The notes under the pieces are model-generated. The model searched no databases and was not told the DNA's origin. It was given only the letters and a program-made list of their open reading frames with translations. This document shows, one piece after another, positions 1-12,800 of a stretch of DNA of 64,000 nucleotides. This stretch comes from Capsaspora owczarzaki ATCC 30864 (taxonomy: Eukaryota; Opisthokonta; Filasterea). Each line of letters begins with the position of its first letter. The stretch's first letter is position 1. The stretch is from NCBI RefSeq assembly GCF_000151315.2, contig NW_011887302.1, forward strand, positions 528,471-592,470. The letters run 5' to 3'. The translations under genes and the position numbers were made by a program.

Positions 1-2616
1 ACCACGGTGCCACAGAATGTGGAAGGGTCGCGAAAAGCCTTTGCCAATGATGCCATTGTCCATCGTCGCCTCATATTCGACGCGGCACTGATGGACATGC
101 GCATGCAAGCGATTCAGACGAGTCCAAAGTGTCGACACGCAGATGCGGTTTGGGATGACCATTGGGCGCTCCCGCCCGTCGCTCCAGATCTGCTTGCCAA
201 GCGGGAAATCATGCCGCTCGAACAGCGCGCGGACACCAAAGGGCCCCGAAATGAGCGAACCCAACACCGCAACAAAGAAAATGTTGAATGAATAGACAAA
301 CGAGCGCTGGGCGATGAGAGCAAGGCGCCAGCCGGGGAAACGAGAGGTGATGCGGTAGGCAATGGAGGTTTCCACATTCCAATGCGGCCCAATAACACCA
401 CGACTGGGCGTCGTGCCCGAGAACGGACGCTGGGCGGCACGCTCCTTGGCCAGCTCCGGGCTCAGAATGAGCCGATCGAGCTGTGCTTCAGTCAGCTCGG
501 GCGGGTTGAGGTCGGCTTGGCCCGGCTCGGTCCGATCGATTCGGTCCACTTCATTGTTGTCGCGATCCGTTCGTGCGGTATCGGTGATAATCCAGTTGTT
601 GGGGTTCCAGATCTTGCGTTTGCTGACAAGCTCGTACTTTGGCGTAACAATGCTGCTGTACTGTTTGATGATGGGGCGCGGATCAAACGATTGCAAACGC
701 TGCAAAAGGAAAACAAACAGCGGCAGCTGCGCCTGTCGCGCGCGCGCCAGCAGTGTCGGGTTGAACTCGGCCTCAATGGCGGCGCGCGAGGGCGCCTCGG
801 CGGCGCTCACTGCTCGAGCCAGCCAACTGGTTTGAGACAGAATGGGATGCTTCTTCTGCAGATCTGCCTGCACGGTGCTGTGCAGCTGATCGAGGCGATA
901 AGACAGCTCGCTCTGGGTCAGCGTGGCCAGAAGACTTCCGAGCACCAACTGGTGCAACGTGGATCCAATGCCCGGAGCGAGCGCGTCCAGCTTTGCGTCA
1001 GTCCGGATTGCGTTGAGCAAGCGCCGGTTTTGCTCATTGACGCAAGCGTGATCGAGGAAGGCCGTGAGTGTAATGCTGCTTGGGAGCGCGGATGGATTGG
1101 CCGCAATGTACTGCTTGACCATGCCACGAAATTCTGCACGAGAGTCATTCCAAGCGCTCTCCACTTCTGTTGCAATCTTGTGCAGGGCGCTGGATAGTTT
1201 GGAGCGAATGTGCGGGTGGGCGAATCGAAGATCCACTTCCGTCCCTTCCGAGTCGACAAACACGAACGGGACGGCCGTCTGTGAGCACAACGAAATGAGT
1301 TGGACGAAGGCAGTGTGAGTTTTGTGGGAAGGTGCGGCTGGCAGGAGAGAAAGGAGCGAAAACTGGAGCCGAGTGCCTCACCATTTTCAAGCCTCGGAGG
1401 AGATGCCAAGCTCGCCGGCGGGCCACAAACGTTTCAATATCAGAGTCTGAATACTTGTTTGTCATTGCGCGCATGCCAATCAGCAGGTCGAGCACTCTGT
1501 AGCCTCCACGAGCAAGGGACTGGACTCCTCCAACCACGCTAAAGTTGGAATTGCGCACGAGAACATCTGGCACTGTGCACCAGACCATCTCAGCCGAGGC
1601 GCACAGGAACCGGCTAAAGCGAGCCCAGACGCGCAACTTGCCCTGCTGCAGCCACGACGACAGTCTCCAAACGTGCTGCTGATCGGGCTCGCTTTGCGAT
1701 GGCACCGAAAACTCGCCAGTTTGCCGCACATCGTGCAGCTGAGCGGCTGTCAGCTTGCCTCCCGAGACCGCTTGGAGTTCGGTTTGCACCGGGACTGGGT
1801 TGAGGTCGAGCGGAAACAGCTCTGCGATGCGCACTTCGGAGAGCTCGACCGGCGCCCCTGCCCCTGCCCCTGCCTTTTTGGTCGTTCGTGCGCGTTTGGA
1901 CGTCCGTCCGGCAAGTCCAGAGTCGTCCGTGTCGTCCGTGTCGTCCGTGTCGTCCGTGTCGTGGTCGTCCGCATCGTCGTGACCACTGACGCTCGCAGCG
2001 GTCTTGAAGCGGGAGTGGTCTGAATACGCATCCGTCTTGGCATGGAATCCATCCGGAATGCGAGTGTTCTTCTTCTGCTGCTGGAGCGGGTCAAACACGG
2101 ACGTTGGCGCGGCAAACGTGAACAGACCCCAGTCGAGCAGCGAGTGCGCCAGGTAGCCCGCAACAGCCTCCTGCACGGCGTTCGTGTCGTGGTCGCCAGC
2201 AGGAGTAGTATCAGCAGCAGCAGCAGCAGCAGCAGGAGTGGGTGAACTGGATGACGCAGCATCAGCAGCATTCTCGACGTCGTCGTCGTCGTCCTGCTGC
2301 TCGTCCTTGTCGTCACGATCCTCGTTCGCGTTTGGAGCAGGAGTGTCAAACCAGTCACTGGCAGTGTCATTGCTCCGGTTGTTGCGCTGCTGCTGCTGCT
2401 GCTCTCGGCGTAGACGAGCCGATTTGGCCAGAGCAGATTCGGGTGAGCGCTGGACGAGGCTGGTCTGATCAGCAGCGGCGAACGTCACCCACGGAGGCAA
2501 GCTGTGGACGAATGGGTCATTAGAGAGAGTGAGTGAGTGAGTGAGTGAGTGAGTGAGTGAGTGAGTGAGTGAGTCAAGTGGAATGCAGTGGCTTACGTTG
2601 GCAATTGAGCGGACAT
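1..2616 (-). CDS. Unrecognised conserved-looking membrane protein, C-terminus beyond left edge
   Basis: The gene runs leftward and leaves the window. Exons are 2597-2616, 1382-2501 and 1-1278, joined by GT-AG introns, and the frame stays open across both junctions, giving at least 806 residues. The start ATG at 2616 opens the short first exon (MSAQLPT), which splices cleanly to LPPWVTFAAADQ. The N-terminal third is disordered: Gln runs, acidic runs (about residues 75-95), a Ser/Ala tract and a DTD repeat near a basic KRARTTKK patch that could be a nuclear signal or a disordered linker. After about residue 330 the chain becomes ordered and helical. At about residues 660-730 comes a hydrophobic, aromatic block (HWNVETSIAY, then RSFVYSFNIFFVAVLGS) that looks like a membrane segment. 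I do not recognise the family and assign no function. The next gene starts 200 bases upstream on the same strand. Confidence 0.72.
2526..2576. repeat. (GTGA)n tetranucleotide repeat
   Basis: About twelve uninterrupted GTGA units lie in intron 1 of the first gene. The same tetranucleotide recurs elsewhere in the window (around 5985, 20057, 20325, 59290 and 59550). Confidence 0.9.
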
Positions 2617-2816
2617 GAACAAATATGGGAATCAGAGAGAGTGAGAGGTAAAAGATGAGACTGAGCGAAAGAGAAAAAGGCAACAAATAAAGAAAAGACG
2701 AAAAGCTGAATGATGATGCAGGAATGAACAGCCGCAAAACCAAAACCAAAGGTGAAATGTTCATGTTCTGACACACGTTAGGACACAACAACTCCAGAAC
2801 TTCAATGTCGAGAGCA

Positions 2817-5800
2817 CTACACAGCAAGCGCAGAGACGAGCTGCAACAACTCAGCTGTCGGCTTGTTCCAGTTCTCAATGGACTTGGAAACTCGCGTCCA
2901 GTGCTCCCCGTGCCGCGGTTCTGCTGCAACACACTTTTGCAAAACATCCTGCTGGTCATTGGCAGTGCCGTGCTGCAGCTGGAATTTATAAAAGGTGGCC
3001 CAAGCGTCGCCGAGGTCTGGATCAGCACCGATCGCGCGGCGGAACCATTCAGCAGCCTTTTCCACCTTGCGCTCAGCCCACAAAAGCCTAGAGGTGGACA
3101 AGGGAAGGAAGGAGTGAGCAACAGCCTGAAACGGAAAACAACAATCGCAGAAATTCAGAAAAAAAAACCCGTCCGCGTTTCTTACTTTGCAACAGCAACA
3201 AGAACGTGCGGGCTGTCTTCGTTGCGCTGAACAGCGGTGAGACTTTTCGCTCGTCGCAATGGAACTGGTTCCATGAAAATGGCCTCGGCCAGGAGGAGAC
3301 CAGACGTGGGGCACTCTTGCATCGCTACGAAAAGGAAAAAAAAAACCACAACAGGTCCAACGCTCGCACAATGAGTTTGTCGTTTCTCCAAAAAGCACGC
3401 ATGAGCAACAAATTTCGCTCAACAGCCACATCTCACCTTTGGCCATGAGCGCTTGTGCGGCTGCTGCGTTGCCGCTTCGAGTCTCGACGCGAACCGCCTC
3501 CAGCCACAAAGTATCGTTCTTTTGGTTCTTGAAGCGAGCTCGTTCCAGAATACCGCGCGCCTTTGTCAAATTGCCAGTCTGTTCCTCCAGCCGCGCAGCC
3601 AGAAGCCATAGTGGAATGGAGGAAGTGCATCGTCGGATCTGCATCCAAACAACAACAACAACAATAGCCACAAATGCACAGCTTTCAGTACCGATCCACC
3701 TCTGCAGAAAACAAACAAAAAACACCACAGATCGCTGCAACGTACGCCTTCCTTGTAGGCCTCTCGGGCGCCGTTTTCATCGCCTTGCTGCATGAGGATT
3801 TGCCCTCGCATCATGTGAAGCTTGTCAAATTCCGGGAAAAGCTGGACTCCTTCGGCCAGCAGGGTCTTTGCGCGCTCCAGCTCATTCAACTGCCACTCGA
3901 GCTTGGCAGACTTCATCCAGACACGGGCGGTGGGAGCATTGGCCCGTGCACGGTCGAGAAGTGCGCGAGCTCGAGCAAACTCGCTGGTTTCGCTTTCCAG
4001 CTTGACGGCTGCCAGCCAAATTTCCTCGCTGTTGGGGTTTGCGTTGAAGGCGTACATCAAAATTTGCTTGCTCTGCTCAATATTGCCCGCGCGCCATTGC
4101 TCCTTGGCGCCCATCAGCCAGAGCTCTTCGGCCTGCGGGCAGTAACGAACGGCCTTTTCCAGCACGGCGTGCACAGTCGCGGGAGTACCGTGCTGCTTTT
4201 CGAGCAGCGCAGCGCTCTTCCACAACGATTGCTTGGATGAGAACTTTTCCAAGGCGTGCTCGTACACTGCGCGTGCGCAGTTGATGCAGTTTTGGCTGAC
4301 AAACTGTTTGGCGGAGGAGCAAGTGAGGAGCGAGGCAAGACCACAGCACATTCACATTCACATTCCATCAACAAACGACCACAAAGAAAAAAAACCACCA
4401 CGTACCGTAGCAGCGTCGTCAGCCCAAGTAACTCGACGATCTTCGGCCTCCACACCAACGTCAATAACATTCATAACAATGCTCTTGGCTGTCGCAATCG
4501 AGTTGGCCTTTTCGCAAACTTGAGCATCGGCAAGCCAGTCGTCGCGAACGATCTGCACACCGTTGGCAGACAATGCCTTGATTGCTGTTCAAGCGCAAGT
4601 TGCAAAAACAACAATGAACAAGTGAGATACAAAACCATAGAACGAGCAATCGCCGTCCCAGCACCCCCTTGAAACACCCCCCCCCGCACCGACGCAAAAA
4701 CTTACCGCGCTGAACAATCTTGTCCACCATCACACGATTGCCATCCGCACTGTTGGCCTCTTCCAGTTGCGCTGCAGCAATCCAAATTTGGCGATCGGTG
4801 GGGATGCTCATGCGCGCCTTGTTGAGCACGGCCTTGGCGTTATCATATGTCTCGAGGTGGGCGAGTGCGAGCCACAAGTCCACGCTGTCGGGGCAGCACT
4901 CGACGGCGCGTCCCAGCAGGATGCGGGCATCTTCGGGTGTCTCGAGCTCGACGGCAGTCTTCCAGAGACGGACCGAGTTGGGAATGTGCTCGAGCGCCTT
5001 TCGCAGCACACGCTTCTTGGCTGTGGTGTCGGTTTCAATGTCGGACGCCTTGAGCCAGATCTTGACTGAATGCGGGATTTGCTCGACGGCCTGGGCAACC
5101 ACTGCCTTGGCGAGGTCTGGCGGATGCAACCGAGCGGCCTCAACCCACATGTCCTCGCTCTTGGGGCAGAACTCGCAGCCTTTCATGGCCAGGGTGCGTG
5201 CAGCCGCCATCTTGCCAGCAGCCTCTTCGAGGCGGGCCGCTGCAATCCAGCCTGGAGCGTGGCGCGGATTGGTTTGGGTCACGTTGGCGAGGAGGGTGCG
5301 CGCCTTGTTCAAATCGCCGTAGTCGGAGCCCTTCTGCGGGATGACCGAGTTCAAGTCCGTCATGTAGCCCTTGGCATCGACAACCGTCTGGCCAGTGACA
5401 GAGTCCGAGGCCTGGTTGAGGCGGGCATTCAAAATGGACGTGCGCGCCTCGCCAATCTGGGTCAAGTCGCCAGGCGTTGCCATGCCCTGCATCGGGTCGA
5501 CGGCGGTGGTTGTCTCGCCAGCCGTGCGTGCCGCGTTGATGACCGAGTCTGGCACAGGTGTATATCGCTCTGGACGAACCAGGCGAGGCTTCTTCGCGCG
5601 CAGCGAGCCGGCCTCTGGAAGCATCTCCCAGTCCTCGGCCGACATTTGATTCAAGCCGCGCTTGAGCTCTACAAACTGCTGCTGGATTTTCGGGTGCTCT
5701 TGATTGAATCGGTCAATCTCCTCTTGCATCTTCTTCTCTCTGCGGGCGTCTCTGCGCGTGTCCATGCGCCTGTCGATGGCGTCGTAGATGGCGTCTGCTT

Positions 5801-6354
5801 CCTTGTCGTCTTCCTCGTACGGCGCCGAGGCGAACAGCGATCCAGAGTAGCCGTTCTCCTCGTCGTAATGCGCGTCGTTCAGGTTGCCATCCTTCTCCTT
5901 GTCCTCCTCAGCTGCACGGCGTCGTGCGAACGGCGATGCTTCCTCACTGCAGACATGCATTGAAACAAGACGAACGAACGCAGGGTGAGTGAGTGATTTG
6001 AATCATCCAAAGCCCCGCCTGTCGCTCACTCTGCCTGGGCCACAAGCCGTCCACGCATCCACGCATCCACACATTCAATACAGCGCTGGGCATGAACGCG
6101 AGGGGGGGGGGACGGGAGCTCAACGTCGTCGCGCAACGTCGAGATCTCGTCTGTGCGCTTGCCGTCCCAGTGTGTTCCCTCCCCAGGAGTGGACGTTGCC
6201 ATCCATTGAACATGAAGCGCAATGCGGGCTTACATTTCGACTTCGCCGGGTGCTCGCGCGGGACCAATGTCAGACCGCGTTGTGAAACCAGTCGCTCTGT
6301 TTCAAAGTTGAACAACGCACACACGCCGACAGTGAGTGTTCTCAGCTCCGTCAG

Positions 6355-6385
<31 letters not shown>

Positions 6386-6526
6386 GAACAACAGTCCACA
6401 ATAGAGCAAGGAATAAAGAACAAGTTACCCGCGACCAGCGCCGGCAACGTAGCCGCTCGGAGCCGCTTTGCCGAAAAAGCTCTTCTTCTGAGCTTCGACC
6501 AACGCAGCAGAAAACACCGACGCCAT
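2817..6526 (-). CDS. PRPF6: Pre-mRNA processing factor 6 (U5 snRNP / tri-snRNP HAT-repeat protein)
   Basis: The product is Prp6/PRPF6, the scaffold that bridges U5 to U4/U6 in the tri-snRNP. Eight exons give 913 residues (human protein 941): 6429-6526, 6234-6296, 4706-5946, 4406-4584, 3746-4303, 3437-3638, 3186-3315 and 2817-3087. The sum is an exact multiple of three. The N-terminus carries the PRP1 signature ([20 protein letters not shown], then [13 protein letters not shown]), followed by an acidic and charged segment ([18 protein letters not shown]) and then about 650 residues of TPR/HAT repeats with the family motifs [29 protein letters not shown] and [12 protein letters not shown]. The chain ends in the conserved AEPRHGEHW segment. 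The product acts in the nucleus. It sits tail-to-head behind gene 1. Identification rests on continuous family resemblance through all exons. Confidence 0.96.
6354..6384. repeat. (CAT)n trinucleotide repeat in PRPF6 intron 1
   Basis: Nine or ten CAT (ATG on the minus strand) units lie in the first intron of PRPF6 (6297-6428). Confidence 0.85.
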
Positions 6527-6875
6527 GAAAAACTAAGAAACAATGAAACAATGAAGATAGAAATAAAAAAAAAATAAAAATAAAAGGACAAATTATTGAA
6601 AAATAAGAAATGGCAACGAGGCTACATTTGGAATGGTCAAAATGATCATAGTTCAGATGTGGACTTCTTTTCCCCGAACACTGGTTGGGCTCAGCGAACA
6701 AGATCACCATCCACGCACAATCGGGCGTAAAACTGCTTCATCAACGAGCATGAAAATGCGATGGAAGTGAATGAATTGTCGGGAAATAAAACTACATTTG
6801 AGAATACAACAGAATCGAAACACATCTGCCTTGTTCTTTGTGTGTGTGAATGAGCGCATCATCAGAACCCAAGCG
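6527..6875. other. Spacer between PRPF6 start and the giant PPR-like gene stop
   Basis: This 349-base AT-rich spacer must hold the PRPF6 promoter and 5' UTR and the 3' end of the downstream minus-strand gene. I see A-rich runs near 6565-6590 but no ORF, tRNA or clear element. Confidence 0.5.
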
Positions 6876-9800
6876 TTATGCGGTGGTGTTGGCAGAGACA
6901 GCGGTGTTGCTGCCAGAGGCAGCGGTGGAAGTGAGCGTTGAAACATGGGCAGGAGCAGTCCAAGGAACAGTCACGCCAACAGCAAGTGCCGCCAATCGAG
7001 CAGCCTCGCTTGTTTGAGCGCGAGCGGCGGGGGAGACAAACCCGCCTTCAGTTGTGCGCGCAATCTGGATGATGGCTACAACCTCAGCCACACGGCGAGC
7101 GTTGGCCTGCAGCGAGGAGGCAGGAGCCGCAGGGCTTGGAGTCGGCTGCTTGGCTGCCTCATCAGCAGCAGCCTTGCTCAGCGCGGCAATTCTGCCTGGG
7201 ACGAGGTCAACGACGGGAACTGGATCAATGTCAACCTGTTCTGCGGGGAAGGCGGCATAAGCATCAAGCAGGAAGTGAAGTGCACGGAAGCCCGGAGGAA
7301 TGCCAATGCTGCGGAGGAACTCGAGGAAGTGCTCGCAGCGGTTGGGCGAGCGAAGACTCAGGCCGTGCAGGATCTCCATCACGAGCGTCTTGAAGGCGTC
7401 GCGCGCAGTGTGCAACATTGTACGCGTTTCTTCAATGTCATGAGGCAGCAACGAGGTGTTGTGCAGCTGCATCATAACGTCGTCGAACGCCGTCCAATCC
7501 TGTCGCAAGCGTGCAAAATGCAAGGCCATGGCGTACGCTCGGCTCGACGAGAGCGTCCGCGGTGACAACAGCCACACGAAATGAAGCAGACGCTCTGACG
7601 CATCGTCGAGCGCTCGGTTTGAGGACACCTGGCTCAAAAAGGACGAAAAAGTGACCCACAGCTCTTCGGGCACAACCGCTGGAACGAGGGACGGACGGGT
7701 GTTGTCGACAGACAATTGGCCCCGTGCCTCGCGCGTGGCCGCCTTAGAAGAGGAATTCGAGGAAGACTTCGAGGAATTCGAGGACGAATCCGAGGAATCC
7801 GAAGAATCCGAAGAATCAGACGAGGCAGATGCAGCGGCTCCAGTGCGGGGTGCAGACGCCAGGAACTCGTCCATGAGCGCCGAGCGGAATGCACGCCCAT
7901 GACCACGCAGCCACTGAGAGAGCAACTCGGCCGATGCTTGTTTCGGGAGGACGCGTTGCACGTGTGCAGCGTGGTGCTTGCAGAACCAGAGCAGCGCTCC
8001 AATGACAGCATTGCAACCATTGTTGCGTGTCGTGCGCAGAGCGCCTGGATTTGGGGTTGGGCTGCTGTTGGCAATTCGTCCAGCAGATGCTGCCTTGTTC
8101 AAGACAGCACAGAGGATGGCCAAGTCAGGCTTCTGAGCCAGCGACATGCTGGGCACAAATTTGATAAAGTAGCGCAGCGCAGTGTCCACAAGCTCAAACG
8201 CCACCGCGACACGGGGAATGATGCCCATGTGTTCCGGCCTCAGAGTGAGCGTCGACCAAAGCGCCTCCGGGTACGCCGAGCTCGGTGCAATCGCTGCGAG
8301 CGACGCATCCAACACGGGAATGAGCTGCCGGCCGTTACTCGTCATCATGAGCAGCTGCAAAACAGATTGCCGGCAAGAGTGGAGCTCGGCTTCGGACGTC
8401 TGAAGCAGAAGGGCAATGAGGGCAGAGTGCTGCGGATACACTTCGCGCAACAGTCGTGTGCCACTCGACGAGCTTAGGTGTTGTCCGAGCGTGCTTGGGC
8501 TCAGCACGACGAGGAACTGATCGAGGGCTGCGCTGACCTTGCCCTCCAGCAACAGGAAGCGCGTTAGCAGAAGCGGGTCACGCGGCAACGGGCGCTGGTA
8601 CAAGCGCACGTGTGCCGCGCTCACCAAGGCGCGAATCGCGTCTCCGCGCGGCGTTGGAAGTCCATCAAGGGTGCGGAATACGGTGACGAGATCCGCTGAA
8701 GCCAGCTGACGAGGGGCGGAAGCTGTGGTAGTGGGCACAGAGAACTGCCGAATCCAAGCAAGCTCGCCAGCGTCGCGTTTGGACTGCTCCGAGAGGAAGC
8801 GGGCAATCTTTGCGAGCGCCTCGGGACCGCTGGGGTTGCTCTCGTCCAAGGCGGGAAGCAGTGCATCATCCAACTTGGCAACGTTTGCCATGAATTCCGC
8901 ACGCACCGCAGCATCTTCAACAACGGCAGACCAGTGCATCGACCAAGTGGGGGAGGCTTGAATTTCTGCAAGAAGGGCATCAAGCCCGGAAAGGCCGGCG
9001 TTTGTGTGAACAGCAGCTTTCGCTGCGTGTGGTGTGAGTGGCGAGGATGCTGGAGTTGTTTGAGGCACTTCCCACTGAAGCTGAGCCGAACCAAGACTGG
9101 TGACGGGAATGCGCCCGACGACCACGCCAATTTGCTCGACGGCAACCGTGAAATGCGACGCTGCCTCCGATTGCCCTTGCCTCACAAGGGCATCTTGGAC
9201 TGCAATCGCCACATCACGCCAGTGCTCGCGATTGTGGTGCAGCTGGTGTTCGACAGAGCGAGCAACACGCGAGGTGAATCGGACCTCTGCGTGACGGTCG
9301 GATGTGATGGCCGTCAGCCTGGTGACCAGCGAGACAGCCAACGCGGTGCGACCGGCGGCCAGCGCGTGGGTGAGCAAGAAAATGGACGTGTACGAGTTCA
9401 GGCGGAACGACGAGGCGTCAGCAAGGTCGAGCCACTGTTCAAGCGCCTGGAACATGCTGGAGAGCCGCGGTTCGGGCTCCAGTGGTGTCGCAGCGGAAGT
9501 CAAGGATGGCGCCACACGAAGGGCATCCACGAGCTTTGTGGGCCACTCGTGTGACGAGTAGCGATCCATCAACAGGAATGCCGCCGCGTCGAGGGCGCTG
9601 CCCACAAGAGCGGACAGGCCCTGCTTGACTTCCGGCTTTGCGTGCTCAAAGATGGCAATGTGGGGATGGGCGCTCAGCCGCCCGGCAACCTCAAGGCGTC
9701 CCGCACGCTGCTCGGATCCAGCTAGCAGCAGCATCATCACAGCCAGCGCTTGAGCACGAGCTTTGGGAGGCAACACGTGCTGAATGTCGCCCATGAGCCG

Positions 9801-12800
9801 ACCCAAGTCATCGGCGCCAGGAGGGGCGGTTGCACCGTTTGCTGGCGCAGAAGCACTGGCTGGAGCATGCCAGCCAGAAGACTGTTCCAGGTTGGCGCGC
9901 TGGGGAATGACGTCAGGCAAGCGGAATGCAAGCGGAAAGGCGCTCAAAAACGCAAGGCGGGGACGAAACAGGCCACTTGAAATCAGATCTGTCAGTAGGG
10001 AGAGCGACAAGTGCGCCCGATTACGATGATCGAAGAACGGGACATGGTCCGCTGGCAGTAAGCCGACCGGGACTTCTCCTGGTTTGTGAGGCGCCGACCC
10101 TCCGTCCTCTCGATCGCCAGCCGGGTTCAATCGGGCACGCAGCTTTTCGTTGCCGACGATCGACACCACAGCTTGGACCATGTCAGTCGGAGTCATTGTG
10201 CTTTGAGTTTGCACCAATTTGAGGAGAGCGAAAGCCGACATGTAGTCGCGCTGAATGGTCAGACAGGTCAACAGGCGCGCAAGCGATCGACCAGACGGCA
10301 TCCGTTGGTTGCGGCTGGCGGCCAATTCCAGAAGCGTCTGGACCTTGACTGGACGCCCTCGCAGGGTGTGGTACTCAAGCAAGGCAGCGAGTGAATCGAC
10401 AGAGGTTGTGGTGGTCTCCTTGGGATCGGCAAGGACGTCAACCAGGTACGGCGGACAGCGGGGATTCCGCGCGACGTTGACGAGGAGCGCGTTGACAAGC
10501 AGGCCGTGGTTGACCGAAACGGACATCTGGCCGCCAACAGCCTTGGTGAGTTGCAGCACGGAATACTCAATCAAGCGTTCATAGAGTGCCGCCTTGACCA
10601 AATCGCGTCGTTGCGTGCGGTTCAGCGCGCTGAACTGCGTGCGGATGGCGCTTTTGAAGACAATCTTCTGCTGCAGCGTATCGAGTGTATCAAACTCGTC
10701 CGCCACCGGGCCAAGCGGCGGCTGCGGAGATGCGCGATCGGAGGCCGGATGGTGAAGGCGCTGGGGCTTGATCAGATCGGCCAGATAGGTCGGCTGGATG
10801 ATGTGGGGTGGGTGTGATATGTACGCAAAGAGCGGCTTGAGGTCCAGCATCGAATACTGGATGGCCAACGACAAGTCATTCGGGTGAAAGCCGAGGCCCA
10901 GCGATTTGTACCGCTCAAACAAGCGCGAAAGCGACATGGTGGGTTCGTCAACGAGTAGTGCTTGGAGAAACCATCGGTGCCACGCGCGCCGCAGATTGAA
11001 AAGCTCTCTTGTATCGCCATTGGAAGCGGCCAAAGACGTTGCAAGGATGGAAGGGAAGGATGGGATGACAACGGAAATGGCGACGTGCAACTGGAGAAGC
11101 GTTTCAGCATCGCCGGCATCAGCCAGAGCCTGGCACACTTGGTTTGCGGCGTTTCGCAGAGTGGTATAATACAGCCGCGCGTGCTGCGCAATCCAGGCCG
11201 CCAGCGTCTTCCAGACCTGATGGGACGCCGCTAGGCTGAGAAGCGTGGGTTGCACGTGGCGCGAGATCAGGCTGGAGACCAGACGGTCGGCGCCAATGCG
11301 GTCTGCAATGCTGAAGGTGTCCGAAAGGAGGGTGAGCGAATCGGCCAACGGAAAGAGGAGCATCACGTCCTCGAGCGCTTCAAAGTTTTGGACACGTGCC
11401 ACAACATCCGCTCGGGATGCTTGAGCGCGGAACAAGGCGCGGGCGAGCTCAAACCGGCTGGGATTGGAGCTCGTAGTGACATTTCGAAGGGACGTTGAAA
11501 TCAAGGAGCTTTGCTGCTTGGCCAATTTCGGGCTCGGCGGTGGATGCGGCCAGTTGAGCGTCGTCCGGGTGATTCTGCGGCCTCGGTGAAGACTACGCAA
11601 GAGATGAGTAAACGTCACACTGTCCGGCGGCACGCCAGCCAGTGTCGCAGCATCCACCCAATCAAAGGCGTCCAGGATTGACGCCTTGGCGATGCCGAGC
11701 GTCAGCGTGGTCATGACATCCCCATCCAACGGAGCTGTCGACGGCTGCTGCATCATGATCGTAAATACGAGTTGAGCACGTGCAAAATCTGGCTGAGGAT
11801 AAGTCAGCAGCAAGTGCTCAAAGATGTCGTTAAACCGCGCCGTGTTCATCGTGGCGCGCATGGCGTAGAGAGAGCGCTGTATTTCTGTATGGGTCATTCC
11901 GGGCATGGCAGCAAGCACGGTCTGGAAGTCGGGTGGAGGCGCAGATGCCGTGCCACTACTGGTCGAGGGTGTGGTTGTTGCTGTTATTGGTGTGGTGGAG
12001 GAGGAGGAGGTGGTGGTGGTGGTGGTGGCGGTCGTACTGCTGGTGTCGGCCGCCTGAGACGCCGTCTCTGCCACATCCGTAGCCGTCTCGGAGATGGCAG
12101 CAGTTTCAGACGCAATGATCGGACCCAGAAGACTTGCAGTGACCTTCAAGGGAGAATTTGTGCCCAGGGCAGTCAGCACGTCGGAAGGCGGCACCAAAGG
12201 TTCGCTCAGGTCAACTCGGGTGCCGAGAATCAGGGAGGCGGTGGCTGTGTCGACGCCCACACGCATCTTTTCCATGACCATGAGCAAATCGGTCAGCTCG
12301 TCGACTTTGGTGAGCCCCGCGCCGGCCAGGGATTGCAGCAATGGACGGAAGTGGGCAGACCGCGGAGCGAGCTGGTAGCTCGCCATTGCGTTGACAAGGG
12401 TCATGGCCAACGTCGTCTGATTATGCCGACAAAGCAGCTCCATCAAACGCTGGAACATTTGCAAGGATGGCGTAATAAAGCCCGTGCTCATTTCTTCAAC
12501 CAATGCGATCGCGCTGGCGGGATCGGCCGCAACCTCGCATGCGCGCACCACACCCGTATAGGCAACGGAAAGCAACTGCCGAAGCTCGTTCTCCTCCAAG
12601 GAACTCCGTCGAACGACACCAGGAGTGGGCGCTGCTTGACCTGGTCCAGCGGTGCCTGGAAGAAGCGAGCGCACCAAGCCGACAATGGCCCGTGCGCCAG
12701 CAATGTGGCCGCGCTGGGCAAAGATCTCCACGCACTCCCGAAGCCCGGCGACATTCACGGGCTGCTTGGCGTGCAAGGCATGAATGCAAAACGCACCAAA

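Noticed and set aside
2617-3121. N-terminal extension of gene 1 through the GTGA repeat and into the PRPF6 3' exon
   Set aside because: It crosses an intron and another gene; the spliced MSAQLPT exon is a better start.
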